A stretch of DNA of 64,000 nucleotides. It comes from Simkaniaceae bacterium (GTDB taxonomy: Bacteria; Chlamydiota; Chlamydiia; Chlamydiales; Simkaniaceae). A model generated the notes under the pieces. That model saw only the letters and a program-made list of their open reading frames with translations, ran no database searches and was not told the origin of the DNA. Numbering within the stretch: the first letter of the stretch is position 1; each line of letters begins with the position of its first letter. Of this stretch, positions 1 through 8,815 are shown in pieces. The position numbers and the translations under genes are program-made. The DNA lies in the NCBI GenBank assembly GCA_018399075.1, contig CP073763.1, positions 1,116,001 through 1,180,000 on the forward strand. Reading direction: 5' to 3'.

Positions 1-192
1 AGCGATCTCAATAGCTATGATATTGTAGGAAAGCAAGCTCTTCAAGTCGTTGATACAATGGCATGGAAACAAGCTTATATGCTTTCGACAAATGACATTT
101 TTTGGGTAGGGGGATGGACCTTCTTTATCTTCATCCTTCTTACTACGCTCTTTAAGATGAGGAGGCAGGAGCTCCAACCTTTGGCGGTTTAA
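1..192 (+). CDS. C-terminal end of a DHA2-family multidrug exporter (partial)
   Basis: An open frame runs from the first base to a TAA at 190-192, so only the last 63 residues of the protein are present. They hold one hydrophobic helix (about residues 37-52) followed by a short basic tail (KMRRQ). The preceding stretch, ending in a Ser-Thr-Asn-Asp-Ile-Phe segment, resembles the loop before the last helix of EmrB/QacA-type 14-helix transporters. If so, it is an inner-membrane drug:proton antiporter subunit. The 3' end overlaps the convergent MFS gene by 41 bases. The family call rests on a short tail and is moderate. Confidence 0.55.
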   Translation, partial: SDLNSYDIVGKQALQVVDTMAWKQAYMLSTNDIFWVGGWTFFIFILLTTLFKMRRQELQPLAV

Positions 193-1390
193 TAAATAAG
201 ATAAGAGCCGCAATAATGGAGCAAGATGCTGCCGCATAGATAGGAAGCGTCCGTTCAGCAGCCATAATAAACCCTCCAGTAAGAGCTGTAGCCGCCTCAG
301 CAAAGACCTGAATAGACTGGTTTGTCCCAAGAGCTTGTCCTTGAATCCGTTTACCCACAGCATCAGAAACCATCAAGGCGGGAAAAGCAAATCCCATCGA
401 CTGGAAAAATCCTAACGGGATTAAGGTTATCAAGAGTGCCCAAGGCGACTGGGGGATCACAAAGATAAGATATGAGATGCAAAGACAGAGAGAGCCAAGC
501 CGCATGGCTTGCCGAGATGTCCACCACTTAGCAAAGACTCCAAAGAAAATAGGAGCGATCATAAAAGGGATGGAGAGGTAAGCATTCACTTCACCAAGTA
601 GGGCAACAGAAAAGTTGAAGCGGGTCACAAGATAGGCCGTGAAAAAATTCAAAAAGAAGAAAATCGATAAAAAGACAAAAAAGTTAGCAGAGTAAATGAC
701 ACGGAGTCGGTTATATCTTAATCCATCAGTAAAACTTCGAGTAATGGATTTAATAGAGACATTCATTTCTTTATCAGGGGGATGAGTTTCTCTAAAAAGA
801 TATAAAACAATAAAAAATCCAATCAGCGTTAGTATCGCTGCTCCCCAGAAGGGGGTATCAAAATGAAACCAGCTAACGACACTGGAATCAGCAAGCTTTC
901 CACCAATTAAGGGGCCAAAGAAAAAGGCGGTACTACTTAGAGAAACAAGCCATCCAAAATTCTTTGTTTTGGCCTTTGTATCTTCGCTAATGTCAGCAAT
1001 AGCGGCTTGGGCAATCACGATATTACCTTCTAATAGTCCGCTTAAAAAACGACTCACGAAGAGGAGAATAGGGAGGGTATAGAGGACTGAAAAAGCTGAT
1101 CCCAAATAGGCAGGGATTACAATAATAAGAGAAATCAGGAGGATAGGTTTCCTTCCATACTTATCGGAAAGCTTTCCGAGCAATGGGGCTCCTACAAACT
1201 GGCCTAGAGGATACATGGAAAAAAGAATCCCTAGTAGGATTCGCCGCATCTTTACTGTCGTTTCAATGGGGAGAAATTCATAAACAGGATCCAAAAAAAG
1301 CGGAGGAAATAGGGGAATTGCAAGAGAAAACCCTAGATAGCCTAAAAACAAAACGGTTAGAACAGGAAAAATTCTTTTCACAGATGACAT
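152..1390 (-). CDS. MFS transporter, DHA1 (tetracycline/multidrug efflux-like)
   Basis: A 412-residue polytopic protein with about 12 hydrophobic segments, the usual length of DHA1 major facilitator transporters. The loop after helix 2 carries a good MFS motif A (GKLSDKYGRKP, residues 71-81), which gates the conformational switch. The central loop around residues 200-215 is hydrophilic and separates two six-helix halves. It should be an inner-membrane secondary transporter, probably a drug or metabolite:proton antiporter; the substrate cannot be read from sequence. It is convergent with the truncated DHA2 exporter at the window start. A sugar or siderophore exporter of the same superfamily is possible. 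Confidence 0.85.
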   Translation of the reverse strand: MSSVKRIFPVLTVLFLGYLGFSLAIPLFPPLFLDPVYEFLPIETTVKMRRILLGILFSMYPLGQFVGAPLLGKLSDKYGRKPILLISLIIVIPAYLGSAFSVLYTLPILLFVSRFLSGLLEGNIVIAQAAIADISEDTKAKTKNFGWLVSLSSTAFFFGPLIGGKLADSSVVSWFHFDTPFWGAAILTLIGFFIVLYLFRETHPPDKEMNVSIKSITRSFTDGLRYNRLRVIYSANFFVFLSIFFFLNFFTAYLVTRFNFSVALLGEVNAYLSIPFMIAPIFFGVFAKWWTSRQAMRLGSLCLCISYLIFVIPQSPWALLITLIPLGFFQSMGFAFPALMVSDAVGKRIQGQALGTNQSIQVFAEAATALTGGFIMAAERTLPIYAAASCSIIAALILFIKPPKVGAPASSS

Positions 1391-1442
1391 GTAGGGTAGA
1401 ATACAAAGAAACTAATTTTTTTGAAAGGGTCAGTTCGATCCA

Positions 1443-1670
1443 TTAACGAGGTTGAATGGACTCCTTCATTCGCTCGTTGGCTTCCTTCATTTTTCGCATA
1501 TGGCGGGTAATAATATGGCCAAAGTGGCGCGTCATATTCTTTAAGAATTGCTTCCGTTCATCTGGAGAAAATCCAGCAAGAAAGGTTTTAAAAGGGGCAG
1601 GATCACGAGTTTGTATCGCTTGTATCTGCTGTAAGTGAGGAGCTTTCGGGCTTTGGTTTACTTTTGTCAT
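1443..1670 (-). CDS. small basic hypothetical protein following the secretin
   Basis: The same frame is open upstream, but the first plausible Met (MTKVNQ) is at 1670, giving 75 residues and a 68-base overlap with the 3' end of the secretin gene. The product is hydrophilic and basic. Its C-terminal half (FSPDERKQFLKNMTRHFGH onward) is predicted to be helical and rich in Met, Arg, Lys and His, with no signal peptide or membrane segment. Tight overlap on the same strand suggests translational coupling to the secretin, so it may be a chaperone or small accessory factor for it. No family recognised. Confidence 0.55.
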   Translation of the reverse strand: MTKVNQSPKAPHLQQIQAIQTRDPAPFKTFLAGFSPDERKQFLKNMTRHFGHIITRHMRKMKEANERMKESIQPR

Positions 1671-3288
1671 TGATAGTCCTTTCTCTTTGGAGCATATTGA
1701 TCCCACTCTGGAAATCTGTAGGAGAGGCAGATTGATTTTTAAATTGGTTTTCCTGGAAAGCCGTAATGCTTTGATACTCCTGCCCAGAATGGATGATTTG
1801 TGGGCGGACAAAGACAATCACATTTCGCTTTTCATCTGCCTCAGTTGATTTACTAAAGGCGGCACCAATAAGAGGGAGCCCTCCTAGGCAAGGAATTCCA
1901 GATTTACGATGTCTTTTTGTATTACGGATCATGCCACTAAGAACAAGAAAACTCTGGTCAGGGACATGGACTTGTGTTGCCATATCGGTCTTTGTTGTAT
2001 TTATTCCGTTTGAAGTATTCTCATTAGGAATGACATTCGTAATTTCCTCAGAGATTTCTAGGGTGATCATATCCCCATCGCCAAGAAGGGGAGTGATATT
2101 GAGTTTTACTCCTACATCGCGGTATTCAATATTCGCTGATGTTTGCTGTGACGCACCAATTGTCTCAACCGTTGAACCGGTAAATGCAATATTATCTCCA
2201 ACAAAGATTCTCGAAAGCTTATTATCTTGCGTGATGATCTTTTGGTTGAGAACAATGGTGCTATCGCCATCAGCTTGAAGGGCAGAAACTAAACTTCCTA
2301 ATGAAAAGTAGCTTGCACCCTTGTGTAGGATAATATCACCAATTACTCCTAAATCAAATCCACGACCTAGAGGAAACTGATCAGTTCCTGTTGGGGTGCT
2401 TGAGGCATTAATCCCTTGCATTGTCTTTGCAAAAGGTGCCTGTCTAGGAGCTGCTGGGAAATTACCCATTCCATACCCAAATTTATCACGGTATTGACCT
2501 CCTGCTCCCCATTCTAATCCAAACTCTAGGCCCTTCTTTACATCCGTTTCAATCACAAGAACCTCAATGAAGACTTGCTTTTTTGGGACGTCAAGAGATT
2601 GGATCAGCTCTGTGAGCTCATCAATACCATCTTCGCTGCCAGAGTAGAGCAACGAATTAGTCGATTGAACCCATTGCATCGAATCAATAGCTTGGATAAG
2701 CTCTTTTGGTGCATTGGGATTATGTTTTAAAGTTGCAGAGACATTCTTAATCGCTGACAGAATTTCTTCCCCTACGTGATACTGGAGTTTATAGATGAAG
2801 AAATCGCCTTTCTTTTGATATTCGTGAAAAGGGAGAAGCTGAGAGATTTTGTCATTGCTGACAGTCCGAATTTCCTCCTTCCGACCCGACCCGCCTTTAT
2901 ATTTAGCAAGCTTCAGCATCTTTTTCTCATCAAGCTCCCACTCCTCCATCTTTTCTACAAGGTAGTATTCCCCTTTCTCTTCAGTCTTAATTCCTTGTTG
3001 ATTGAGTAGTTCAACCATAATTTCTAAAATCTTTTCAGGATTTGTCGCTTTTCCCGTTACGAGGCTAATATTAAAATCTAAGATCTTTTCGTCGTAGATA
3101 AAGTTCTTCTCTGCGACTTGACTGACAAACCGTAAAAATTCGAGCATTGAAACATCTTGAAAGTTAACAGTGATCGCTTTCTCTTCAGATTCTGGGGGAG
3201 TCAATTCAAAGTGAATGTCTTCATTTGAATGAAGAGGAATAGAGGCGAACGAGAGAAGAGTAATCAGTCCAACGAACTTTTGTTTCAT
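1603..3288 (-). CDS. secretin, outer-membrane pore protein (type III SctC / GspD family)
   Basis: 561 residues. A signal peptide (about residues 1-21) is followed by periplasmic N-type domains, one reading NFQDVSMLEFLRFVSQ at about 43-58, and a C-terminal secretin barrel from about 330. The barrel shows the hallmark near residue 475 (SGIPCLGGLPLIGAAF) and a closing VFVRPQII. Secretins form the outer-membrane channel of type II, III and IV secretion. The CLGGLPLIGAAFS wording is closest to chlamydial CdsC in my memory, but the protein is much shorter than CdsC or chlamydial GspD because the N-terminal extension is missing. No other apparatus gene flanks it; the small gene at 1443-1670 overlaps its end. 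Confidence 0.85.
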   Translation of the reverse strand: MKQKFVGLITLLSFASIPLHSNEDIHFELTPPESEEKAITVNFQDVSMLEFLRFVSQVAEKNFIYDEKILDFNISLVTGKATNPEKILEIMVELLNQQGIKTEEKGEYYLVEKMEEWELDEKKMLKLAKYKGGSGRKEEIRTVSNDKISQLLPFHEYQKKGDFFIYKLQYHVGEEILSAIKNVSATLKHNPNAPKELIQAIDSMQWVQSTNSLLYSGSEDGIDELTELIQSLDVPKKQVFIEVLVIETDVKKGLEFGLEWGAGGQYRDKFGYGMGNFPAAPRQAPFAKTMQGINASSTPTGTDQFPLGRGFDLGVIGDIILHKGASYFSLGSLVSALQADGDSTIVLNQKIITQDNKLSRIFVGDNIAFTGSTVETIGASQQTSANIEYRDVGVKLNITPLLGDGDMITLEISEEITNVIPNENTSNGINTTKTDMATQVHVPDQSFLVLSGMIRNTKRHRKSGIPCLGGLPLIGAAFSKSTEADEKRNVIVFVRPQIIHSGQEYQSITAFQENQFKNQSASPTDFQSGINMLQRERTINDKSKPKPESSSLTADTSDTNS

Positions 3289-3431
3289 GCTTTTTATGAT
3301 CGCTAATGGTTAAAGAAGTTCCAACTATAACAAGGATAACAAATTACAAAGTAGAAATTTTTGCTAGACATTGGCTAGAAATGACAAAAGATGGAAATGC
3401 TTAAAATCGCAAACCGCTTGTTTTTAATAAA

Positions 3432-3459
3432 TTACAGACAATCGTTCTTTAAATAAAAT
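3432..3459 (+). promoter_or_regulatory. possible sigma-70-type promoter
   Basis: TTACAG at 3432-3437 and TAAAAT at 3454-3459 are separated by 16 bases, followed by an AAGGAT ribosome site (3465-3470) ahead of the small open frame at 3479. The rest of the 405-base gap between the secretin and the gene at 3695 is AT-rich and shows nothing else I recognise. Confidence 0.3.
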
Positions 3460-3478
3460 TAACCTAAGGATCTAACTC

Positions 3479-3643
3479 ATGTTGAACCATGCGTTTGTTC
3501 TAGAAATAGAAGAGATAGTCAATACTAAAGGTATAGTCAAGATGCCCGAGGTTTTGGGGATTGATATAGTAGGGGTTTCCCGGGGGAATATTACCTTAGA
3601 GAGAAAAGAACAGCATATGCAATGGTCTATAGAGAAGTCTTGA
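3479..3643 (+). CDS. possible 54-residue small protein
   Basis: An ATG at 3479 with AAGGAT eight bases upstream opens a 54-residue frame ending in TGA. The product is hydrophilic with mixed charge and no membrane segment or motif I recognise. Support is only the promoter-like element, the ribosome site and position just before the gene at 3695, with which it could be co-transcribed. It could equally be a chance frame or a remnant of a longer gene. Confidence 0.3.
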   Translation: MLNHAFVLEIEEIVNTKGIVKMPEVLGIDIVGVSRGNITLERKEQHMQWSIEKS

Positions 3644-3694
3644 ATCCAATCCTCCAGCTAAGAGCTGTAATAAATAATACAGAGAGACAGAATT

Positions 3695-4135
3695 ATGCTA
3701 AAAAATCAAAATACCCTTAAAATTCGTGCCAATTCAATGGAGGATGTTATGGCATTAACAGGTGCACTCGGATTACGGCAGCATATTTGGTTAGAAATTG
3801 TTGTTCCAAAAACAACTGAAGAAAGCATCAAAGGTAAAGCGAGCTCTCTTGGCTTTAAAAATAATTTAGATCGTGAACAGAGTGCTCTTGTATATGGCAC
3901 GATCCACTCTGATATTCTTGATGAAATTAAGGGCTTTATGCAGACTGATCAAGCGCGTGCGATTTATAAAGATGTAAGTTTGATAGATCCTAGGGCCTGG
4001 TTGTCCGACGATATTGGAAAACGCTTAGAAACACAAATATTTGATATTTATAGTGTAAATTTGTTTCCTAATTCCGTTACACCAAGTCAACCTCAATCAC
4101 TATCTTCTTGGTTTTGGTCAATGTTAAAGTCGTAA
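3695..4135 (+). CDS. hypothetical protein, 146 residues
   Basis: A soluble 146-residue product with no signal peptide or clear membrane segment. Alternating hydrophobic and polar stretches (an ALTGALGLRQHIWLEIVVP core at about residues 20-38) suggest an alpha/beta fold. The C-terminus ends in an aromatic stretch (SSWFWSML). A GAGAGA-like ribosome site precedes the ATG. It stands alone, about 250 bases before the convergent peptidase gene; the gap between them holds only AT-rich sequence and short frames without support. No family recognised. Confidence 0.6.
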   Translation: MLKNQNTLKIRANSMEDVMALTGALGLRQHIWLEIVVPKTTEESIKGKASSLGFKNNLDREQSALVYGTIHSDILDEIKGFMQTDQARAIYKDVSLIDPRAWLSDDIGKRLETQIFDIYSVNLFPNSVTPSQPQSLSSWFWSMLKS

Positions 4136-4386
4136 GCTTTCGACTTTATAGAATGAACTAAATCTAGATACTTTTTCTACATGAGTGGCTTCATATTTTC
4201 AGTCATTTGTCTATAAGAGGATGTTGCATTCTAAGATTATCTTTATTTCTCAATTTTTGCATCCTAAAATCATGCCAGAAAATTTGAGCAGTGACAGCCA
4301 CAGAACAAGGGGAGGCTGTGAGAATGGTTCTAATCTTTCAGGGTTAATGATGAGGAAGATAAAGCAAGAGCAAAAGATATTTTTTT

Positions 4387-6327
4387 TTACTGTAAATTAT
4401 GGATTGTTATCGGATCTAAATCGTCACACGGAGTAAACCCAAAAATCTTTCCATAGAAATAAAGCTCACTATCAAGGGCTTTTTTTATATTTTTAGCCAT
4501 TCGAAAGCCATGCTGTTCTTCTTCAAACAAAATATAAGCAACAGGAATATGTTTCTTATTAAGAGCTTCAAACATCATCTCGGCTTGGTCTGGAGGAACA
4601 ACCTTATCTTCCGCTCCTTGAAGGAGAATAACTGGGCAAGAAAGTTGATTGGTATGTCGAATTGGGCTTAGAGCTATATAGCGCTCTTTTTCCTCAGGAT
4701 AGGGACCAATAAGGCCGTCTAAATAGCGCGCCTCAAATTTATGGGTATCCTTTGCTAGGGCTTCTAAATCGGAGACGCCATAATAGCTAGCTCCAGCCTT
4801 AAAAACATCTCTAAAGGTCAGTGCTGCAAGTGTTGTATAACCTCCTGCACTGCCTCCCTTTATAGCCATTCGGTCGCGATCAACGCGCCCATTTTTGGCT
4901 AAATAGAGTGCTCCATTAATGCAATCATCTACATCAACAGTGCCCCAATTTTCTTTGAGTCGTTCACGGTACTTCCTTCCATAACCTGTACTGCCACCAT
5001 AGTTAACATCTAAAACACCAAAGCCTCTCGATGTCCAATATTGAATCTCCAGATTCAATATTGGGACCACGCGAGCTGAAGGACCACCATGGCTCTTTAC
5101 AATCAATGGAGGAGAGTCAGTTCCCTTGAAATCTATATTCTTTGGGGGATAGAAAAATCCATAAGCTGTTAGGCCATTTTCAGTAGGAAACTCTACTGTT
5201 TCCGGAAGTGAAATATAACCGGGATCCACCTCTAGTTCTTTTGATTTTCGGATGCACTCAAGGGTTCTATTATCTACATCATAGCGTGATAAAATACGGA
5301 CTTCACTTGGAGAAGCTGCTGTAAAATAAAGGTAGCTATTCTTAACTTTAAAACTCCCATAGCTAGTGAAGGGGAGATCAAGGGTTTCTAAAGTTTTTGT
5401 CTTAGGGTCAATGATTCCTAAATAATCTGTTCCCTTGACAGTATAGACTGTTGCGATGCGACCATCATCCAAGAAGCCATAGTTTTCCATTCCGAAGACC
5501 CATAGAGGTTGCCCAAACTCGCCTTCCATTGAGCAAAGGCATTCACCATCTTCCTGATAAATGTTCCACCATCCGTTGCGATCGGAAACATAATAGAGTG
5601 ACCCATCTTTTGACCACATTGGCTGAAAAATCGATTCACTTTCTCCTCCAGCAATGGCTTTAACATCAATTAATGTCCCTTCATCACTGAGCTTTCCTAC
5701 CCAAAGAGTTGTTCCATCCCAGGGCATGTTCGGATGATTCCATGATATAAAAGCAAGGTGGGTTCCACTCGGATGCAAAGCTGGCATCGAGTAAAAATCG
5801 TCTCCCTCAGCAATAACTTCCACATTCTTTCCGATCTTAACCAGACGGTTCACAACTTCATGCTCTGAGCAGTGGATTTCTTCGATGGCATAAACAGCCT
5901 TTCGCTTTTGATCAAAAACGGGATTAGCGTAACGGGTTGTTTTTTCAGTGATGATCGCTTCAACATCTCCTTTTTCATTCTGGACATAGAAGCCTTGATC
6001 CGCAAAGTTAGAAAAGTAGATTTTACCTTGATGAACAGTAAAGGCCCCCCCACCATATTCATGGACGCGAGTTCTTGCATTATAGGGCTCACTTAATACG
6101 TCTTCGCATTTTCCATTTTTCCAGTGAACAATGACTGAACGTCCTTTTTCCTCAGGGCGAATCTCATTCCAATAAAGCTCATCTCCATCAAGGACAATAT
6201 CTCCTAATCTTATGGAAGATTCTACAATCATTGATGAGGTAATAGGAGAGTCCCATGATCCATAGGGTTTTGCTTCCGTCATAAATATCCAAAGTGTTGA
6301 TAGGACAAGAGTTATTCGAAAAAACAT
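4387..6327 (-). CDS. prolyl oligopeptidase family (S9) serine peptidase
   Basis: 646 residues with a short hydrophobic N-terminus (residues 1-18), then a beta-propeller-like region (about 40-370) and a C-terminal alpha/beta hydrolase domain (about 380-630). The triad can be read directly: nucleophile Ser493 in GGSAGG, Asp574 in GAEDKVVPP, and His606 in EEQHGF. A HGGPSA oxyanion-hole stretch lies at about 413-418. This is the layout of S9 acylaminoacyl or dipeptidyl peptidases, which trim short peptides. The N-terminus could direct it to the periplasm, useful to an organism that scavenges peptides; an OppA gene lies 8 kb away. Confidence 0.9.
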   Translation of the reverse strand: MFFRITLVLSTLWIFMTEAKPYGSWDSPITSSMIVESSIRLGDIVLDGDELYWNEIRPEEKGRSVIVHWKNGKCEDVLSEPYNARTRVHEYGGGAFTVHQGKIYFSNFADQGFYVQNEKGDVEAIITEKTTRYANPVFDQKRKAVYAIEEIHCSEHEVVNRLVKIGKNVEVIAEGDDFYSMPALHPSGTHLAFISWNHPNMPWDGTTLWVGKLSDEGTLIDVKAIAGGESESIFQPMWSKDGSLYYVSDRNGWWNIYQEDGECLCSMEGEFGQPLWVFGMENYGFLDDGRIATVYTVKGTDYLGIIDPKTKTLETLDLPFTSYGSFKVKNSYLYFTAASPSEVRILSRYDVDNRTLECIRKSKELEVDPGYISLPETVEFPTENGLTAYGFFYPPKNIDFKGTDSPPLIVKSHGGPSARVVPILNLEIQYWTSRGFGVLDVNYGGSTGYGRKYRERLKENWGTVDVDDCINGALYLAKNGRVDRDRMAIKGGSAGGYTTLAALTFRDVFKAGASYYGVSDLEALAKDTHKFEARYLDGLIGPYPEEKERYIALSPIRHTNQLSCPVILLQGAEDKVVPPDQAEMMFEALNKKHIPVAYILFEEEQHGFRMAKNIKKALDSELYFYGKIFGFTPCDDLDPITIHNLQ

Positions 6328-6345
6328 GCATGCATGCTACAAGAA

Positions 6346-6362
6346 TGCAAAATATTTTTGCA
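6346..6362. promoter_or_regulatory. 17-base perfect palindrome upstream of the S9 peptidase
   Basis: TGCAAAA-TAT-TTTTGCA lies 19-35 bases before the peptidase start codon, in the only gap (65 bases) between it and the upstream same-strand gene. An ATGCATGCATGC run adjoins the start codon. It could be an operator or a promoter-proximal structure, or chance in AT-rich sequence. Confidence 0.25.
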
Positions 6363-6392
6363 ATGATGAATAAAGGGAGAACTAGATTTTAA

Positions 6393-6728
6393 CTAGACTT
6401 GGCGAGCGCGCCCTTTCCAATGTTGAGGCGGATATTTTATTTCGGTCATTTGAAGCTTTTCTTTAGACGTATCGACGAGATCGATATTAAGCTTCATGGA
6501 CAGAAGGAGAAGATTGTTAAAAATATCGGCTATCTCTTCTTTGATATGCTGAGCTGTTTCAGGGTTGTCCATGATTTTTTCACATTCTTCCTGTGTCAGC
6601 CATCGGAAAATTTCAGCGAGTTCCCCTGTCTCAGAGATAAGAGAAAGAACGAGGTTTTTGGGATTGTGGAATTGATCCCACTCACGTTCACTGACAAATT
6701 TTTTAAGTTGATCTTTTAACATATCCAT
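6393..6728 (-). CDS. MazG-like nucleotide pyrophosphohydrolase (DCTPP1-type)
   Basis: A compact all-alpha protein of 111 residues, the usual size for single-domain MazG-like enzymes. The two metal-binding helices are visible: SETGELAEIFRW (about residues 31-42) and KEEIADIFNNLLLL (about 63-76), giving the EXXE and EXXD pattern that coordinates magnesium. Family members hydrolyse non-canonical or excess (d)NTPs to monophosphates, with eukaryotic DCTPP1 preferring modified dCTP. The start follows a short gap to the divergent carrier gene at 6776. Function as cytosolic nucleotide-pool housekeeping is inferred from family. Confidence 0.85.
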   Translation of the reverse strand: MDMLKDQLKKFVSEREWDQFHNPKNLVLSLISETGELAEIFRWLTQEECEKIMDNPETAQHIKEEIADIFNNLLLLSMKLNIDLVDTSKEKLQMTEIKYPPQHWKGRARQV

Positions 6729-6775
6729 ATACCTACCTTATTCATAAGATTTCTCTAATATCCTCACTATAGAAA

Positions 6776-8050
6776 ATGACAGAAAAAGAGGGAAGACCTA
6801 TTGTCATTAATATGTCGGTATCACTTGTCGTTTTAATCCTTGTCTTTCTGGGTATTGCGCTTAGGCAACTCTTTCGCCTTCCTTTAAAGATTTGGCAGAT
6901 CATGGGAATCGGAGCCGCGATTGTTCTTTTTACTGGGAGGATTACAGTTCTATCAGCATGGATGGCAATTGATTGGGATATCGTCTTTTTTCTTTTTGGA
7001 ATGTTTTATGTAGGAACAGCGCTTGAAGAAAGTGGGTATATCCATGAAATTGTCTCCCGCTATTTGCTTGAGGGATGTTCGCAAAAGACTTTAGCTTTTG
7101 TGATTGTTTTCGGGATGGGGATATTTTCAGCTCTATTAATGAATGATACCTTGGCGATTGTGGGAACCCCACTTCTGATTAAAGTGGCATATCACAGGAG
7201 AATTCAGACGAGCCCCTTACTTATTGGCCTAGCCTTTGCAATCACCATTGGGAGTGTGATGTCCCCGATAGGCAATCCTCAGAATCTATTAATAGCCCTA
7301 GAAGTTCCAATAGAGAGTCCGTTTGTTACATTCCTAAAATATCTAGGAGTTCCCACTCTCATAAATTTAGTTCTCCTCTATTTCTTTCTTCTTTACCTTA
7401 TGAGGAAAGAGGAGACGTATCATCATGAGATAAAGGAAACAGCTCCTTACAATAAAAGACTCATGGTTTTATCGAAGATCGCGATTGGAATGGTTATTGT
7501 GATGATTGGATACAATATTCTTGCTTCCTTTTTTCCAATTTACCCCATTCCTCTTCCTGGGATAGCCCTTATTCCTGCACTCTTTCTCATGATTTTTGGG
7601 CCAAAGCGAAAAGAGATTTTATCCCTCCTTGATTGGCATACGCTTATTTTTTTCATCGCGATGTTTATCTTAATGCGAAGCGTATGGGAGACCTCATCAG
7701 TTAAGGATATCCTTATCCATCCAGGACCCTTTATGAAATCAATTCCTGGGGTGATGGCAGTGAGCGCTCTTGCTTCACAACTGATCTCAAATGTTCCTCT
7801 TGTCGCTCTTTATCTTCCAACAATTAAACAGCTAGGAAGTTCCATCCCCACTTATATGGCCTTAGTGGCAGGAAGTACTGTTGCAGGAAACTTTCTCATC
7901 TTTGGTGCTGCAAGTAATCTAATTATCATTCAGAATGCTGAGAAAAGGGGAGATATAGGGATGACCTTCGGCGCTTTTGCGAAGGTAGGAATTCCCTTCA
8001 CAATCATTAATATCCTTATCTACTGGATCTTTTTAACGCATGTAGTTTGA
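6776..8050 (+). CDS. ArsB/NhaD/SLC13 ion-transporter superfamily permease
   Basis: 424 residues, almost entirely hydrophobic, with about 11 helices. Two hairpin-type repeats are visible, NDTLAIVGTPLLIK (about residue 122) and SNVPLVALYLP (about 334), the kind of Asn-rich re-entrant signature found in the ArsB/CitMHS/SLC13 superfamily; a GSVMSPIGNPQNL stretch at about 156-168 also fits. It should be an inner-membrane carrier for an anion or Na+/H+, substrate unknown. An alternative start is the Met at about residue 14, which would leave a more typical short N-terminus. Its end overlaps the convergent ABC permease by 18 bases. Confidence 0.8.
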   Translation: MTEKEGRPIVINMSVSLVVLILVFLGIALRQLFRLPLKIWQIMGIGAAIVLFTGRITVLSAWMAIDWDIVFFLFGMFYVGTALEESGYIHEIVSRYLLEGCSQKTLAFVIVFGMGIFSALLMNDTLAIVGTPLLIKVAYHRRIQTSPLLIGLAFAITIGSVMSPIGNPQNLLIALEVPIESPFVTFLKYLGVPTLINLVLLYFFLLYLMRKEETYHHEIKETAPYNKRLMVLSKIAIGMVIVMIGYNILASFFPIYPIPLPGIALIPALFLMIFGPKRKEILSLLDWHTLIFFIAMFILMRSVWETSSVKDILIHPGPFMKSIPGVMAVSALASQLISNVPLVALYLPTIKQLGSSIPTYMALVAGSTVAGNFLIFGAASNLIIIQNAEKRGDIGMTFGAFAKVGIPFTIINILIYWIFLTHVV

Positions 8051-8815
8051 CCCTTTGCGAAGACTCATTAGAGCAAACAAATAGCAAACCACAAAGAAAG
8101 CTAGCGTGACAGAAGCTGATAGCATGAAGTTAATATCAGATGTTCCTAGGACTCCATAGCGGATTCCATTAATAATATAGTATAGGGGATTGATATGGGA
8201 GATCGTCTGCCAAAAAGAATGGGCATTTTCTAAGCTGAAAAAAACACCCCCAAGATAGATTAAAGGGAGAAGAACAAGCATACTTACGGCTCCCACATGC
8301 TCAAAGCTCTTGGACCACATTCCAATAGCTGTCCCTAAGTTTCCAAAAGCGAGTCCTCCAAAAACGGCAAAATAGATAAAGATCCAAGGATTATAAATGA
8401 TGAGAAAGCGCCCTTGAAAAACGAAGAAAAAGGCTTGTCCTACTAGGAAGGTAATCAATCCGACAAGAAGGCCTCGAGTGAGAGAAGCAAATCCTCTAGC
8501 AAAACAAAGTTGTTGAAGAGAGAGGGGAGCAGTTCGGTGGTCTTGAAGCTCATTCACATATTTTTGTCCCATAATGCTACTTGTTGCATTATCGAATGCA
8601 TTTTTGATGATAGACATGGCAATGAGCCCAGGAATTAAAAAGGCGAGATAGGGAAGGTTATTTTCAAGATGGATCGAATGTCCCAAGCTTACTCCAAAGA
8701 TCAGAAGATAGAGGAATGAGTTGACGATTGGCGCTCCAAGGGTTTGAAGAGGGACCTTGAAAAATCGTGCTACCTCACGTTTAAAAAGACCATAAAATTG
8801 TATCCATTTACGCAT
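8033..8815 (-). CDS. ABC-2 type transporter permease
   Basis: 260 residues with six predicted membrane helices and the ABC-2 (NodJ/DrrB) layout: cytosolic basic N-terminus, helix pair at about 30-65, and a conserved segment near FLVGQAFFFVF at about 120. The stretch LIYLGGVFFSLENAH before the last loops is typical of the family. It forms the membrane part of an exporter with the ATPase encoded just upstream; the genes overlap by eight bases. Family members export drugs, polysaccharides or lipids; nothing here fixes the substrate. Confidence 0.9.
   Translation of the reverse strand: MRKWIQFYGLFKREVARFFKVPLQTLGAPIVNSFLYLLIFGVSLGHSIHLENNLPYLAFLIPGLIAMSIIKNAFDNATSSIMGQKYVNELQDHRTAPLSLQQLCFARGFASLTRGLLVGLITFLVGQAFFFVFQGRFLIIYNPWIFIYFAVFGGLAFGNLGTAIGMWSKSFEHVGAVSMLVLLPLIYLGGVFFSLENAHSFWQTISHINPLYYIINGIRYGVLGTSDINFMLSASVTLAFFVVCYLFALMSLRKGSNYMR

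Noticed and set aside
1424-1442. GTTCGATCC resembling a tRNA T-loop
   Set aside because: No acceptor, D or anticodon arms can be formed with the flanking sequence.
4185-4436. 83-codon frame on the + strand in the gap before the S9 peptidase
   Set aside because: No ribosome site, mixed composition, overlaps the end of the peptidase gene, no motif.
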